Shown here: piece by piece, positions 36,673-45,419 of the stretch | Position numbering within the stretch: position 1 is the stretch's first letter | How the letters are laid out: each line of letters starts with the position of its first letter | Assembly: GCA_036557785.1 (NCBI GenBank) | Contig: DATBGZ010000015.1 | Coordinates: 1-64,000 of the forward strand | DNA length: 64,000 nt | Direction: 5' to 3' | Source: DATBGZ01 sp036557785 | GTDB taxonomy: Bacteria; Actinomycetota; Actinomycetes; Mycobacteriales; Micromonosporaceae | Notes under the pieces: generated by a model | What the model was told of the DNA's origin: nothing | The model's input: only the letters and a program-made list of their open reading frames with translations | The model's database searches: none | Position numbers and translations under genes: made by a program

Positions 36673-37044
36673 ATGGCACAGCCGACCATCGCGTTCGACC
36701 GGCCGGACCAACTCCAGCAGATCCAAAGCGGCCTGATGCCTGGCGAGGAAATCATCGCCGTGTACGACGCGACCGGCGTCGGCACCGGCTTCCTCGGGCT
36801 GACGAACCGGCGCGTCATCGTTCAGGACAAGTCGTTCATCGGCAACAAGGTCGCCATTACCAGCATCCCCTACGCAAAGATCACGAGCGTCAGCGTCGTC
36901 AGCAACAAGTCGTGGGCCGGATCGTTCTTCTCGAGCGGATCAATCGCCATCCACGTCGGTGCCCAGACGTACGTCGTCGACTTCCGCGGTGACCAGAAGA
37001 GCCGACACGTCCACAACGTGATCCTCCACTTCATCGCCCAGTAG
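36673..37044 (+). CDS. PH-like domain protein (YokE type)
   Basis: 123 aa from ATG 36673 with GAGGAGGT upstream. The pattern LQQIQSGLMPGEEIIAVYDA, GFLGLTNRRVIVQDKSF, ITSIPYAKITSVSVV and a terminal helix RHVHNVILHFIAQ matches bacterial PH (YokE-like) domains of about 120 aa. Cytosolic; ligand unknown. Small single-domain gene in a run of orphans. Confidence 0.75.
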   Translation: MAQPTIAFDRPDQLQQIQSGLMPGEEIIAVYDATGVGTGFLGLTNRRVIVQDKSFIGNKVAITSIPYAKITSVSVVSNKSWAGSFFSSGSIAIHVGAQTYVVDFRGDQKSRHVHNVILHFIAQ

Positions 37045-37087
37045 GACAGTTACGTGCTCCCGCACATCGATGCGTTCTACGCGGCTG

Positions 37088-37276
37088 CTACTGCGACGTT
37101 TCGTCCCCAGACGCCCAGACGTCGTCGGGGTCCACGCGATTCTTCCTGCGCCAGAAGAACAACGCGCCCACGATCGCGGCAAGGATGCCGGCGAGCACGC
37201 CCGGATCCCCGGCCACGATGGCCTCAGGAATGGGGTAACTCGCGGGTGGATCACGGTCCGGCTCGCGCTCGTCCAT
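37088..37276 (-). CDS. Small single-pass membrane protein
   Basis: 62 aa from ATG 37276: acidic/Pro-rich start MDEREPDRDPPASYPIPEAI, one helix GVLAGILAAIVGALFFW, then the positive RRKNR (inside) and an acidic tail. No family recognised. It converges with the PH-like gene. Confidence 0.5.
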   Translation of the reverse strand: MDEREPDRDPPASYPIPEAIVAGDPGVLAGILAAIVGALFFWRRKNRVDPDDVWASGDETSQ

Positions 37277-37358
37277 GGCCCGTGACGATACGCCCCTCCA
37301 ACCACAGCACCTTCGCGTTGACCTCACCCTCGGCGGGCGGCGCGCTGCCGTCCGCGGC

Positions 37359-38273
37359 CTACCCCGCGGAGCCGGAACCGAATAGTTGAAGAAGTTGTTG
37401 CGACGTCATGCGCAACTGGACCGGCACGCCGTCGAAGAGGGTTGCGACGGCGGCGGCGTATCCCGCGGTCGGCTCGACGATGAGCGAGCGCGGTCGCGAG
37501 TCGGGGTCCGCGTGCCGCAGGCGCACCATCACCGTGCCCCCGGGCCGGGTCGGTACGGCGAGCGCCGCGGCGATGTCGTCCACGCTCATCGTCAGCAATG
37601 GCGGCAGCACCACCTCCTCGGTCGCGCCGAAGCTGATGGCGTCGTAATAAAGGGCCCGCAGCCGCTCCGCGAGGCCGAGCAGCAGTTGCTGTGTCGCAGC
37701 GGCCTCTGCCAACGGCACGTCCAGCGACTGGAGCTCGGGCAGGCCGAAGCGGTCCAGGCCGAGGCTGAACAGCCATTGACCGCCGGGGCGCCGTGACTGC
37801 CCAACGGTGACGTAGTCCGCCAGCCTTGGCTCGGCCAGGGTCGAGGCGGCCGTGTCCCTCGCGTCGAGCAGCTTCGGCGCGCGTAGGTCGACGAGGACGC
37901 CGGGCAGGACGAAGGCGAGAGCGGAGGCCAGGGCGCGTCCAGCGACCTCGTGCACGGGCGGCCACCGGGGCTCGTCCTTCGATGTGACCACCACGAAGTG
38001 GCTGGCCGTACGGAAGGCGGCGATCGAGGCCGGATCAGGACCGTGCTGCTCCAGCAGCTCGACCGGGATCCGGGGAAAGGTCTCCGCGGTGATCATCCGC
38101 GCGTCGAGCAGACCTTGGCTCACCCGGTCGAGCAGGGCCCGCGCACCCTCTCCGTGGTACGCCATCAGCGCGGACGTAACGGCCCCGTCGAGGTCCGCCG
38201 GCAGGCCGGACAGCGCCACCGCGTAGGTCGTGGACACCGTGGGCACAACGGGCAGCGTGATGTCGTCGGTCAT
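37359..38273 (-). CDS. Hypothetical protein
   Basis: 304 aa from ATG 38273. Soluble alpha/beta composition: TYAVALSGLPADLDGAVTSA, SHFVVVTSKDEPRWPPVHEV, LADYVTVGQSRRPGGQWLFS, FGLPELQSLDVPLAEAAATQ. No known motif is recognised. Codon use is typical of the genome, so it is very likely expressed, perhaps with the 62-aa gene that follows it 82 bp away. Confidence 0.65.
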   Translation of the reverse strand: MTDDITLPVVPTVSTTYAVALSGLPADLDGAVTSALMAYHGEGARALLDRVSQGLLDARMITAETFPRIPVELLEQHGPDPASIAAFRTASHFVVVTSKDEPRWPPVHEVAGRALASALAFVLPGVLVDLRAPKLLDARDTAASTLAEPRLADYVTVGQSRRPGGQWLFSLGLDRFGLPELQSLDVPLAEAAATQQLLLGLAERLRALYYDAISFGATEEVVLPPLLTMSVDDIAAALAVPTRPGGTVMVRLRHADPDSRPRSLIVEPTAGYAAAVATLFDGVPVQLRMTSQQLLQLFGSGSAG

Positions 38274-38340
38274 GCCGACGATTGTGGCCCGTGGCCGCGA
38301 CATGCACCGCCCCCCAACAGCACCGCGTGGCCTCGCGCTG

Positions 38341-39110
38341 CTACGCCGAGGGGACTCCGCCGATCACGACGAGCGCGTTACGCATCCGAGATTCTTGGTC
38401 GATGAGCCAGTCAACGTACTCCGGCCAATGCCCGGTACCCGCGACGTCGGTGAAGGTGGGGTGGCACGCGGCGACTTGAGTCTTCTTCCGGCCGGGAAGG
38501 TCCTCCCAGACGACCGGCATCCCGTACGCGGCTTCGAACGGCTCCCTCTTCGCTGACAGTGCGTCGAATCGCCTCTGGTTCACGGCGGGATCGGGGTCCT
38601 CAAAGATGAGTTGGTTTGCCAGACCCTTCTGCGTGAAGGCCACGCAATGCCTGGCGCCGCTTGTGCCGGTGGCCATCGTGAACCAGGAATCACGAGTCGA
38701 CGACCGGGCCCAGCTCCAGCCCGGGTGCTCGCGCTGAATCCGGGTGCGAACCAGTTCCCAGAAGTCCCGGTACAGGCGGCCCCGCTCCGAGGAGGCGGCC
38801 GGACTCGTCACCGTCCGGATCTGCTTCTCCCAATCGTTCGGCTGGGCGACAAGCTTGAAGGCGGGAGCACGCTGCGGTGAATCGTCGATCTGGACGCCAC
38901 GTGGCCAGTTGCCTCATCCCTGCCCAGGAGATCGAGGCTGAAACCCCCGACGGGATGCTCGGCCACATCGAGCGCGAGATCCATGCCGAGCAGGTCACTG
39001 AGCACGTCAACGTTCTCCAGCAACCACGGAGTGAAGTCGTGCGCCTCGTGTGGCCACACATCACGGGGCGGCACCGAGCGCAGGCGCCCCAGCAAAGGTC
39101 CAGTCGTCAC
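38341..39110 (-). pseudogene. DUF4268-family gene with internal deletion
   Basis: The right part (start GTG about 39110) reads LRSVPPRDVWPHEAHDFTPW and VAEHPVGGFSLDLLGRDEAT, the standard N-terminus of DUF4268 proteins. It then breaks near 38885 and, in another frame, resumes with AFKLVAQPNDWEKQIRT, SERGRLYRDFWELVRTRI and the full C-terminal DUF4268 domain ending at 38341. The PD-(D/E)XK-like core normally between these parts (over 100 residues) is missing and the halves are out of frame. An internal deletion has killed a nuclease-like gene of unknown role. Confidence 0.8.
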
Positions 39111-39384
39111 ACCACCCTGACATGTCGCGAGGACAAAGGTCGAGGCGTGGGCCAGCGCCGGCGGGGCTGGAATGCGCTTCACGCAGCCAATACCATGCCC
39201 GCGGGTGGGTGTCCTCTCCAGCAGCTACAGCCGCGCCAGCGGCGGCCCTTACACGGCACGATTGGTGGCCTTTGTTGAATCTCGTGGCATCAAGACGTGG
39301 CTTGACAAGGGGCATGGCGCGTTGGGCACTGCGGTAACAACCGCCGAGCGCATATGTTCGATCGACCGCCATGGAGCTTTCTAG

Positions 39385-39891
39385 GTGAGGCAGCATTTCA
39401 ATAGCACCTCCGGCCCAGAAAGGCTCCCAGTTCCTTTCGCACTCAACGTCGCACTGCCTTCAGCCATTGATGTGACCTTGAACGCCCTCGGCGGGCCGAG
39501 GGTGCTCAAGAGCTACTATCTCGGCTGGCTCGAGCGACTTCAGGTAACTGACGCAAGAGCCGGCGAGCAGGCGGGCTCAGTCGCCAGTACGAGGTCATGG
39601 GCGGACGCGCAGTCCGACGATGTCAGTGAGGACGATATCCGGGCTGCTGCAGAATGGAGTGCTCAAGTAGCAGTGGCCGGCCTAGCTTGCGCACTGTGGT
39701 GTCTGCTATGTATACCGTTGGCGTTGTTAGTCATTGCTGTTGTGCCTCACGGCGGCCCGGTAGGCGTCGTCGTCACTTCGATCGCGCTCCTTCTCTGGTG
39801 CGCCTGCGCTGTGACTTCCCTTACCGGAGGCTTTACCGATTCCGGCACGCGGATCCTGCTCCAACGTCGGACGCCAACGAACATCGTCTGA
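39385..39891 (+). CDS. Hypothetical membrane protein
   Basis: 168 aa from GTG 39385. N-terminal soluble half (VPFALNVALPSAIDVTLNAL, SYYLGWLERLQVTD), then two hydrophobic segments (VAGLACALWCLLCIPLALLV, VVVTSIALLLWCACAVTSL). No family recognised. Codon use is less GC3-rich than neighbours, consistent with acquired DNA next to the mobilisation genes. Confidence 0.5.
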   Translation: MRQHFNSTSGPERLPVPFALNVALPSAIDVTLNALGGPRVLKSYYLGWLERLQVTDARAGEQAGSVASTRSWADAQSDDVSEDDIRAAAEWSAQVAVAGLACALWCLLCIPLALLVIAVVPHGGPVGVVVTSIALLLWCACAVTSLTGGFTDSGTRILLQRRTPTNIV

Positions 39892-40026
39892 TCCCTTCTC
39901 GTCGCGTCAACCTGGCTCGTAATGCTTATCGCCTTTCTCTAGACGGACTTTGGCATGCGCTTGACAGACCGAGCTACTCGGACAAGTACCCCAAACCCCT
40001 CGGCGCCGGGCAGTGTCCGCCAATGC
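39892..40026. other. Low-GC gap in the mobile-element remnant
   Basis: 135 bp with visibly lower GC than the flanks. No gene, hairpin or repeat was recognised. Confidence 0.4.
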
Positions 40027-40550
40027 CTAATCAACCCTGAGGTCGCCCAAGATGACCGCGAAGCGATTGGCTTCGGGCAGGACGGGAGAACCTGCGCTGC
40101 AGTCGCTGGTCGCCCGAAACGTTCCGACAAAGACTATTGGATAGTCACCCGTCGCCTGCTCGTCATACGATAGCTGGGCTACTCCTTTGCTTGCGGCTTG
40201 CTCGAGCGTCGCGGTACTCAACTGGTTGGGGGCAAGTGCAGCGGCATTGGCCGGCAGACCAGCCGGATCACCAGCGGTCGCGACGCTTCCGGGTTTTGCC
40301 ACGATGAAGGTGCCGGAGACCATGTGCGAGCCGGCCGCGTCCGCGACCGTCACGACGACCGTTACCTTCGTTCCGGACTTGACGTCCAAATCCTTGCTGG
40401 CGGTGATCAGGCTCACGGTCGGTGCCGGACACCCGGGGCGGCTTGAACCATAGGTATTCACGGGCGTCCGGGAGGCCCGGACGACGGCGAGCAGCCCGAG
40501 CCTGGCATGCCCAAGGGGCCGCACCCGCTGGTCCCACACCCGGCCTATCA
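40027..40550 (-). pseudogene. Fragment of an exported hypothetical protein, 5' end lost
   Basis: The last 140 residues read as a good protein: PAPTVSLITASKDLDVKSGT, VTVVVTVADAAGSHMVSGTF, IVAKPGSVATAGDPAGLPAN, ATGDYPIVFVGTFRATSDCS, RFAVILGDLRVD. This looks like a secreted beta-rich domain. The frame upstream becomes Arg/Trp-rich and runs into the relaxase 3' end, so the true N-terminus and any signal peptide are missing. Probably cut when the mobile element inserted. Confidence 0.5.
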
Positions 40551-40552
40551 CC

Positions 40553-41701
40553 TCACGGCCGCCAACCCCATTCCCAGCGACCGGCCGCGTCAATGGTCGG
40601 GCGCAGCCGATCGCGCAGCGACGCCGAAGGCGCCATTGACGCGGCCGGACGCGGGATCGCCGCCAGCGTGTCGGCCGCCAACTGCGGCACCGCCAACGCC
40701 GCACTCGTGTTCCCGCCCTCGGCGAGCTGGGCCATCGCGTCGGCGGCGCCGCGGATCGCCTCCGCTGCGGCGGCCAGCGCCTCCACGCGTGCGCCCGGAC
40801 CGACCCGCCCGCCCGTGCCTCGGCTGGCCGTGGTTGTGGCGTCGGGGGCGGTCCAGCGTTGCCGCAGCCTCGGCAGGGTGAGGTCGCGGGCCAGCTTGCC
40901 TCCCCCGAAAAACACCGGATCGCCCGCCGCGGTGGTCTCGGTGGGGAGGGCGATCGAGTATCCGGTCACCTCGCCCGGGTTGGTCACGCTGTACCGCTTC
41001 GACACGAGTACGCCGGCGTCGGCGAGCAGCGCGAAGAACTCCTCCTCACCGGCCGCGGCGGTCGCCGCGGCCCGGACCTTGCGGCGCAGCTCGTCCCGGG
41101 CCGTCAGCGGCCGGCCCTGGCGTTCGGCTTTGCGCCGCTCCGAACTGCCGGCCCGGACCTGGCTGGTGCGGTCCACCGGACCGGTCCGGTGCAACCCGAA
41201 CCGGACCTCCAGCTCGGAGCAGCGCCGCCTGGTTTTGATCTTGTCTTGCCACGCCCAGGCGGTCAGCCCGTCCTGGCGCACCAACGTCGCCGCGAGATGG
41301 ATGTGGTTCGGGGAGTGGCGTACCGCGATCCACCGCACCGCGCTCGTGTCGCCCAACGGCGCCAGCCCGGTCGCGTGCATCACCTGCCGGGCGACCTCAG
41401 CCCACTCAGGATCCGGCAGCAACCGATCGGCCGGCGCGTTTCGGATCGAGCAGTGCCACACCGTCAACGCCGGCGGGTTGTGCCCGGCCCGCACCGGCTG
41501 CGCCAGCAGCCCCACCAGATGCCGTACGTCACGCCGTCCGTCGATGTTGCTCGGCGGCTCGAGATCGGCCAGGTCGCCGGCGCCGTCCCACACCGCGATC
41601 AGGTGCGCGTCGGCGTGGTCGTGGTCCTGCCGGCTCTGCCGGAACAGATAGTCCACCAGCCCGTGAAGGCTTGTGTGTCGCTTGTGGACTCGCGGATTCA
41701 C
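40553..41701 (-). CDS. Relaxase / mobilisation nuclease
   Basis: 382 aa. The MobA/VirD2-like core shows TVWHCSIRNAPADRLLPDPE, EWAEVARQVMHATGLAPLGD and the metal-binding histidine motif VRHSPNHIHLAATLVRQDG, followed by a basic, coiled region. It would nick a plasmid or element at oriT and pilot the strand. Actinomycete relatives are often longer (500+ aa), so the C-terminus may be shortened. Its start overlaps the MobC-like stop (ATGA). No T4SS, integrase or replication gene is nearby, so any transfer would need a helper. Confidence 0.82.
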   Translation of the reverse strand: MNPRVHKRHTSLHGLVDYLFRQSRQDHDHADAHLIAVWDGAGDLADLEPPSNIDGRRDVRHLVGLLAQPVRAGHNPPALTVWHCSIRNAPADRLLPDPEWAEVARQVMHATGLAPLGDTSAVRWIAVRHSPNHIHLAATLVRQDGLTAWAWQDKIKTRRRCSELEVRFGLHRTGPVDRTSQVRAGSSERRKAERQGRPLTARDELRRKVRAAATAAAGEEEFFALLADAGVLVSKRYSVTNPGEVTGYSIALPTETTAAGDPVFFGGGKLARDLTLPRLRQRWTAPDATTTASRGTGGRVGPGARVEALAAAAEAIRGAADAMAQLAEGGNTSAALAVPQLAADTLAAIPRPAASMAPSASLRDRLRPTIDAAGRWEWGWRP

Positions 41702-42231
41702 CGCAGCCGCCGGTCCACCTCGGCGATCACCTCATCCAACCGGACCACCACTCGCCCCGCCAACCGGACCGCCTGACCCAACCACTCCGGCATCTCACCG
41801 GTCGCGTTGAGCGCGGCGACCGCCTGGTTGACGTTCGTGCCGAACCGATTGACCGCCGTACGCGCCTCAAACAACCGCCGCTGCAGCCGCGCCAGCTCCT
41901 CGCGCCGCTGCGCATCCGCGAACACCAACGGAGCCCCGTGCGCGGCCGCGACCGCCGAGTCCGCACAGAACCCGTTCGCCGTCATCCCGATACTCGCCGC
42001 CGCAGCCTGCACCGCCGCCAGCTCGGCCTCGGTGAACCGCGGCGTCAACCGACACGGCCGATCCTCACCCCGATGCGACCGCTGCCGACCCGGCAAGGCC
42101 GTCGGCTCTCCGTGCCCTGCCGGTGCGAGTAATCTGCGGTCTTCGTCGTCTCCGGGAGTCGGGTTGGATGCCGACCCGAGTGTACCCAGCTGGTTGGACG
42201 TCCGGGTTCCGCGACCATCGTCAGCCTCCAT
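41698..42231 (-). CDS. MobC-like mobilisation accessory protein
   Basis: 177 aa. After a Arg/Pro-rich leader, the conserved part reads RLTPRFTEAELAAVQAAAAS, IGMTANGFCADSAVAAA and ARTAVNRFGTNVNQAVAALN, the ribbon-helix-helix and helical pattern of MobC/relaxosome proteins. It should bind oriT and assist the relaxase. Coupled to the relaxase gene. The leader may be untranslated if an internal start is used. Confidence 0.78.
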   Translation of the reverse strand: MEADDGRGTRTSNQLGTLGSASNPTPGDDEDRRLLAPAGHGEPTALPGRQRSHRGEDRPCRLTPRFTEAELAAVQAAAASIGMTANGFCADSAVAAAHGAPLVFADAQRREELARLQRRLFEARTAVNRFGTNVNQAVAALNATGEMPEWLGQAVRLAGRVVVRLDEVIAEVDRRLR

Positions 42232-42402
42232 GGCGCCGACGGTGGATGCTGCCCTTGACGCCCCCCGTTACCCATTCGTTGCTCAGGCGGGCCATCACCG
42301 GAACCAAGCGTCGCCCTGTTCAGCCAGCTGCGCGTCCCCTGGACCGACGTCCCGCCAGGTCCAGCCGGCGTCGGGGTCTGACCCGTACGCAGTCCGGGAC
42401 GC
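42232..42402. other. Gap upstream of mobC; possible oriT location
   Basis: 171 bp between mobC and the dehydratase 3' end. oriT usually lies next to mobC, but I see no clear inverted repeat and nick site here. Probable right boundary of the mobilisable remnant. Confidence 0.3.
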
Positions 42403-43566
42403 CTACACGGCCTTGGTCACGAAGCCATCCGCGGCCTGGTGCTTGCCGTGCGCGGCCGGAGGCCCCGATGTCTCGAAAACGACTCGAACTCGATCCTCGC
42501 GAAGAGCCACGCCGAACCCGGGGTCGGTAGGAACCTGGAGCCACGCGCCGTCGCGACGCAGCGTCGTCTGGACCAACTGGCCGTCGTCGTTCGCGGGCTC
42601 CTCGAGTGCCGGGTCGTACTCCATCGTGACCAAGTTCGGAATGACCACGCAGAAGTGCAGCGTCGCCGGCGTGAGCGCGGCGCCGATGGCGTTGTGTGGT
42701 GCGACTCCGCAGTTGTACGCCTCGGCTAGCGCCGCGATCTTCAGGCAGTGCGACAGTCCCCCGGACAGCCCGACGTCCGGCCGCACGTGGATCGGCGAGT
42801 GCCTCGACAGGAGCTCCTGGAACTCCCACAGTGACGTCAGCCGCTCCCCGATGGCCATCGGGGCCTGGACCCGCGACGGCACTCTGGCCTGCTCGGCCAC
42901 GGAGTCGATCTGAACGGGATCCTCGATGAACAGGGGGTCGAACTCGGCCAGCACGGCACTGACGGCCAGAGCTCGATCTGGTTGGAGCTTTCTATGCAGT
43001 TCGAAGATGAGGTCGACATCGTCCCCGACCGCCTCCCGTGCCGCGGCGCCTGCCGCGCGCACCGACTCGACGAGGCGCCGGGCCGTGTGGTCGCGGTAGC
43101 CGGGCAGCAGGGGGTCGACCTTGACGGCGGTGAATCCATCGGCGGCGGCCTGGGCGGCGGCGCCTGCTATCGCGGCGACGCTTGACCCGCGTAGAAGTGC
43201 GTGGAGTCGGACGCGGTCGCGAGACCGCCCCCCGGCCAGCTGCCAGACGGGGACGTCGAGTGCCTTGCCCTTGATGTCCCAGAGCGCGTTGTTCACCGCG
43301 GCCACGGCGGCGCCGACGATATTCCCCCGGAAGGGTCGGACGCGGTTCAGGAAGTGCCACAGGTACTCAGTTCTGTAGGGATCAACGCCGATCAGGTACG
43401 GTGCGAGCTCAGCGAGGACCGACGCGGCGGCATCCGGGTACCCCCACGCACCCGACTCGCCCAGACCCACGACTCCCCCGTCGGTCTCCACTCGCACGAA
43501 CGCGTGCCCTCGCCGGCGACCGTCCTCGCCGCGGAGAACCTGGACGCGTGTGATGGACAGCGACAC
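42403..43566 (-). CDS. Enolase-superfamily (mandelate racemase/DgoD-like) sugar-acid dehydratase
   Basis: 387 aa from GTG 43566 with GGGGGAG upstream. Capping domain GHAFVRVETDGGVVGLGE; barrel with FTAVKVDPLLPG, LIFELHRKLQPDRALA, FIEDPV, MAIGERLTSLWEF, GLSGGLSHCLKIAALAEAYN and APHNAIGAALTPATLHF. The Glu ligands in FIEDP and IGER and the paired His (ELH, APHN) resemble galactonate or mannonate dehydratases. The first ligand is Glu rather than Asp and KxK is KVD, so the exact acid sugar is uncertain. Last gene of the E1-DppBC-SDR operon. Confidence 0.85.
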   Translation of the reverse strand: MSLSITRVQVLRGEDGRRRGHAFVRVETDGGVVGLGESGAWGYPDAAASVLAELAPYLIGVDPYRTEYLWHFLNRVRPFRGNIVGAAVAAVNNALWDIKGKALDVPVWQLAGGRSRDRVRLHALLRGSSVAAIAGAAAQAAADGFTAVKVDPLLPGYRDHTARRLVESVRAAGAAAREAVGDDVDLIFELHRKLQPDRALAVSAVLAEFDPLFIEDPVQIDSVAEQARVPSRVQAPMAIGERLTSLWEFQELLSRHSPIHVRPDVGLSGGLSHCLKIAALAEAYNCGVAPHNAIGAALTPATLHFCVVIPNLVTMEYDPALEEPANDDGQLVQTTLRRDGAWLQVPTDPGFGVALREDRVRVVFETSGPPAAHGKHQAADGFVTKAV

Positions 43567-43589
43567 CGGCTCCCCCTTCCCGTCTTGGC

Positions 43590-44381
43590 TCACTTCTCCA
43601 GCAGGGCCTGTGACTCGGGTGCCCATCCCAGCCCTCGGCGAGCCTTGGTCAGGTTGTGGACCGCCTCGGACTCGTCACCGGCAATGAAGTAGGCGTCGAA
43701 GCGTCCGTGTCCGATGCTCGCCACCTTGAGGGCGCTGAGGTAGGCGCGCGCCAGGTCCTCCTCGTCGGTGGCGAACAGTGGCCCACGGAAGTCCGGCTCT
43801 CGACGCCGCCGTTCGTCGAGGAAGTCCTCCCGCTTGCGCGGAGCGGTGATCCGGAGGGCGACGAGGTTCATGTCGAACCATCGCGCGAAGTAGGAACATA
43901 TCTGTTCACCCAGACCTTTGGTGAGACCGTAGACGCTCGGAGAGTCCAGCGCCGTGCTCTCCTCCTGGTGGTAGTACGGCCTTTCCCGGTAGTGCACGCT
44001 CATGGTGCTTGTATGCACGCCGTACCGGATGCCCAGCCCATGCGCGGTGAACAGCAGTACGTGCAGGCCAAGGGTGTTGACGGCATAGTTCGACTCGATC
44101 AGCGGGATGGACTGGTCCGTAGACCGCCCTCCCTGCCTGCCGAGCATGACCATGTTGATGAAGGTCTCGCAGCCGTGAAGCGCCTCGCCGACCGCGTCCG
44201 GGTCGCCAAGCGAGCCCTGGACGAACTCGACGTCGGACGCTCGAGGGGGGTTGACGTCGAGAACGCGCAGGTCGTACTGGCTCTTCAGGTACGGCCGGAT
44301 CATTGATCCGACATGCCCAGATCCCCCGACGAGCAGGAGTCGGGGACGTCGGGGAGTACCCGGTCGGGTGGGCGTGTGCAT
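43590..44381 (-). CDS. NAD-dependent epimerase/dehydratase, uronate-dehydrogenase-like SDR
   Basis: 263 aa. Extended-SDR Rossmann motif RLLLVGGSGHVGSMIRPYLK, then RVLDVNPPRASDVEFVQGSL, catalytic HTSTMSVHY and SVYGLTKGLGEQICSYFARW (YxxxK), and RITAPRKRED. The small size and SDR layout resemble uronate dehydrogenases, which oxidise hexuronates to aldarolactones. With a sugar-acid dehydratase just downstream this is attractive but not proven. Alternatives: sugar epimerase or reductase. Confidence 0.75.
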   Translation of the reverse strand: MHTPTRPGTPRRPRLLLVGGSGHVGSMIRPYLKSQYDLRVLDVNPPRASDVEFVQGSLGDPDAVGEALHGCETFINMVMLGRQGGRSTDQSIPLIESNYAVNTLGLHVLLFTAHGLGIRYGVHTSTMSVHYRERPYYHQEESTALDSPSVYGLTKGLGEQICSYFARWFDMNLVALRITAPRKREDFLDERRRREPDFRGPLFATDEEDLARAYLSALKVASIGHGRFDAYFIAGDESEAVHNLTKARRGLGWAPESQALLEK

Positions 44382-44450
44382 GTCGCGGTGCTCCCTCTGG
44401 CTTTCCTTTGTGGGTGGTCGGCGACTCGGTCTCGCGACGGCCGAGCTCGG

Positions 44451-45404
44451 TCAGCCTGCAGCCGCCTGGACCTTCCGCTTCTTCTTCCGTAGGTAACGCC
44501 ACCGGTGGACCGGGTCGTTGACCATCCGCAGCCACGAGCCGAAGAGGTTGATGCTCAGGCAAGTCAGGAAGATGAAGATTCCTGGGATCGTGATCAGCCA
44601 CCAGGCGTCGCGGATGTACTTCCTGCCGTCGGCGACCAGGAGCCCCCACGACACGGCCGGCGACTGGAGACCCAGGCCCAGGAAGCTGATGCTGGACTCG
44701 AGGAGGATCACGCGGGCGAGGTCGATCGTGCCGAGGGTGAGCACCGTCGACATCATGTTCGGGATCAGATGGCGGAACATGACTCGTCCGTCCGATGCTC
44801 CGAGCCTGTCGGTCGCCAGGATGAACGTCTGCTCCCGCAGCGACAGCGTCAGGCCACGGACCACGCGACAGTAGAGCATCCATCGGGCAACCGACATCAC
44901 CAGGATCATGTTCAGCGTGCTCGCGCCGACCACGTACATCGCCAACAGCACGAAGAAGATGGTCGGCAGCGCCATGAACACGTCGACCACGCGCATGATC
45001 ACGGTGTCCACGAAGCCGCGGTAGTAGCCGGCGAGGACACCGAGGACGACCCCGGTGGTCCCCGAGACGAGGGCGACCGCCACGGCGACGCTCATCGAGA
45101 CCCGGCCGCCATACAGGATCCGGGTGAACAGGTCGCGGCCCAGCCCGTCCGTGCCGAACAGGGCGAGGTGGCCATTCACATGCGACATCGGGGGAAGCAG
45201 GGCGTTGTCGAAGTCACGACCGGTCACGTCGAAGGGACTCACGATCGGCCAGATGACCGACATCAAGACGATGAGGACCACGAAGCAGAAGGCCGGGAAT
45301 GCGAGCCTGTCCCGGACCAGCGCCCCCCAGGGCAGCCAGCCGTACTTCCGCCCGGCCGGCGCCGGCGCCGGCGCCGCCGGGGCTGTGGCAACCTGTTCAG
45401 CCAC
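44451..45404 (-). CDS. Dipeptide/oligopeptide-type ABC permease DppC
   Basis: 317 aa. N-terminal OppC leader with helix FPAFCFVVLIVLMSVIWPIV, the periplasmic FGTDGLGRDLFTRILYGGRV (family hallmark), further helices, and EAA-type loop LGASDGRVMFRHLIPNMMST. Very basic C-terminus RWRYLRKKKRKVQAAAG. Pairs with DppB upstream. Ligands of this family also include sugars and acidic compounds, not only peptides. Confidence 0.93.
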   Translation of the reverse strand: MAEQVATAPAAPAPAPAGRKYGWLPWGALVRDRLAFPAFCFVVLIVLMSVIWPIVSPFDVTGRDFDNALLPPMSHVNGHLALFGTDGLGRDLFTRILYGGRVSMSVAVAVALVSGTTGVVLGVLAGYYRGFVDTVIMRVVDVFMALPTIFFVLLAMYVVGASTLNMILVMSVARWMLYCRVVRGLTLSLREQTFILATDRLGASDGRVMFRHLIPNMMSTVLTLGTIDLARVILLESSISFLGLGLQSPAVSWGLLVADGRKYIRDAWWLITIPGIFIFLTCLSINLFGSWLRMVNDPVHRWRYLRKKKRKVQAAAG

Positions 45405-45419
45405 GTCGCTGCTCCCGCC

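Noticed and set aside
39111..39384. Short open frames on both strands after the DUF4268 relic, looking IS-like (GGCCTTTGTTGAATCTCGTGG area)
   Set aside because: No terminal repeats or transposase motif could be recognised.
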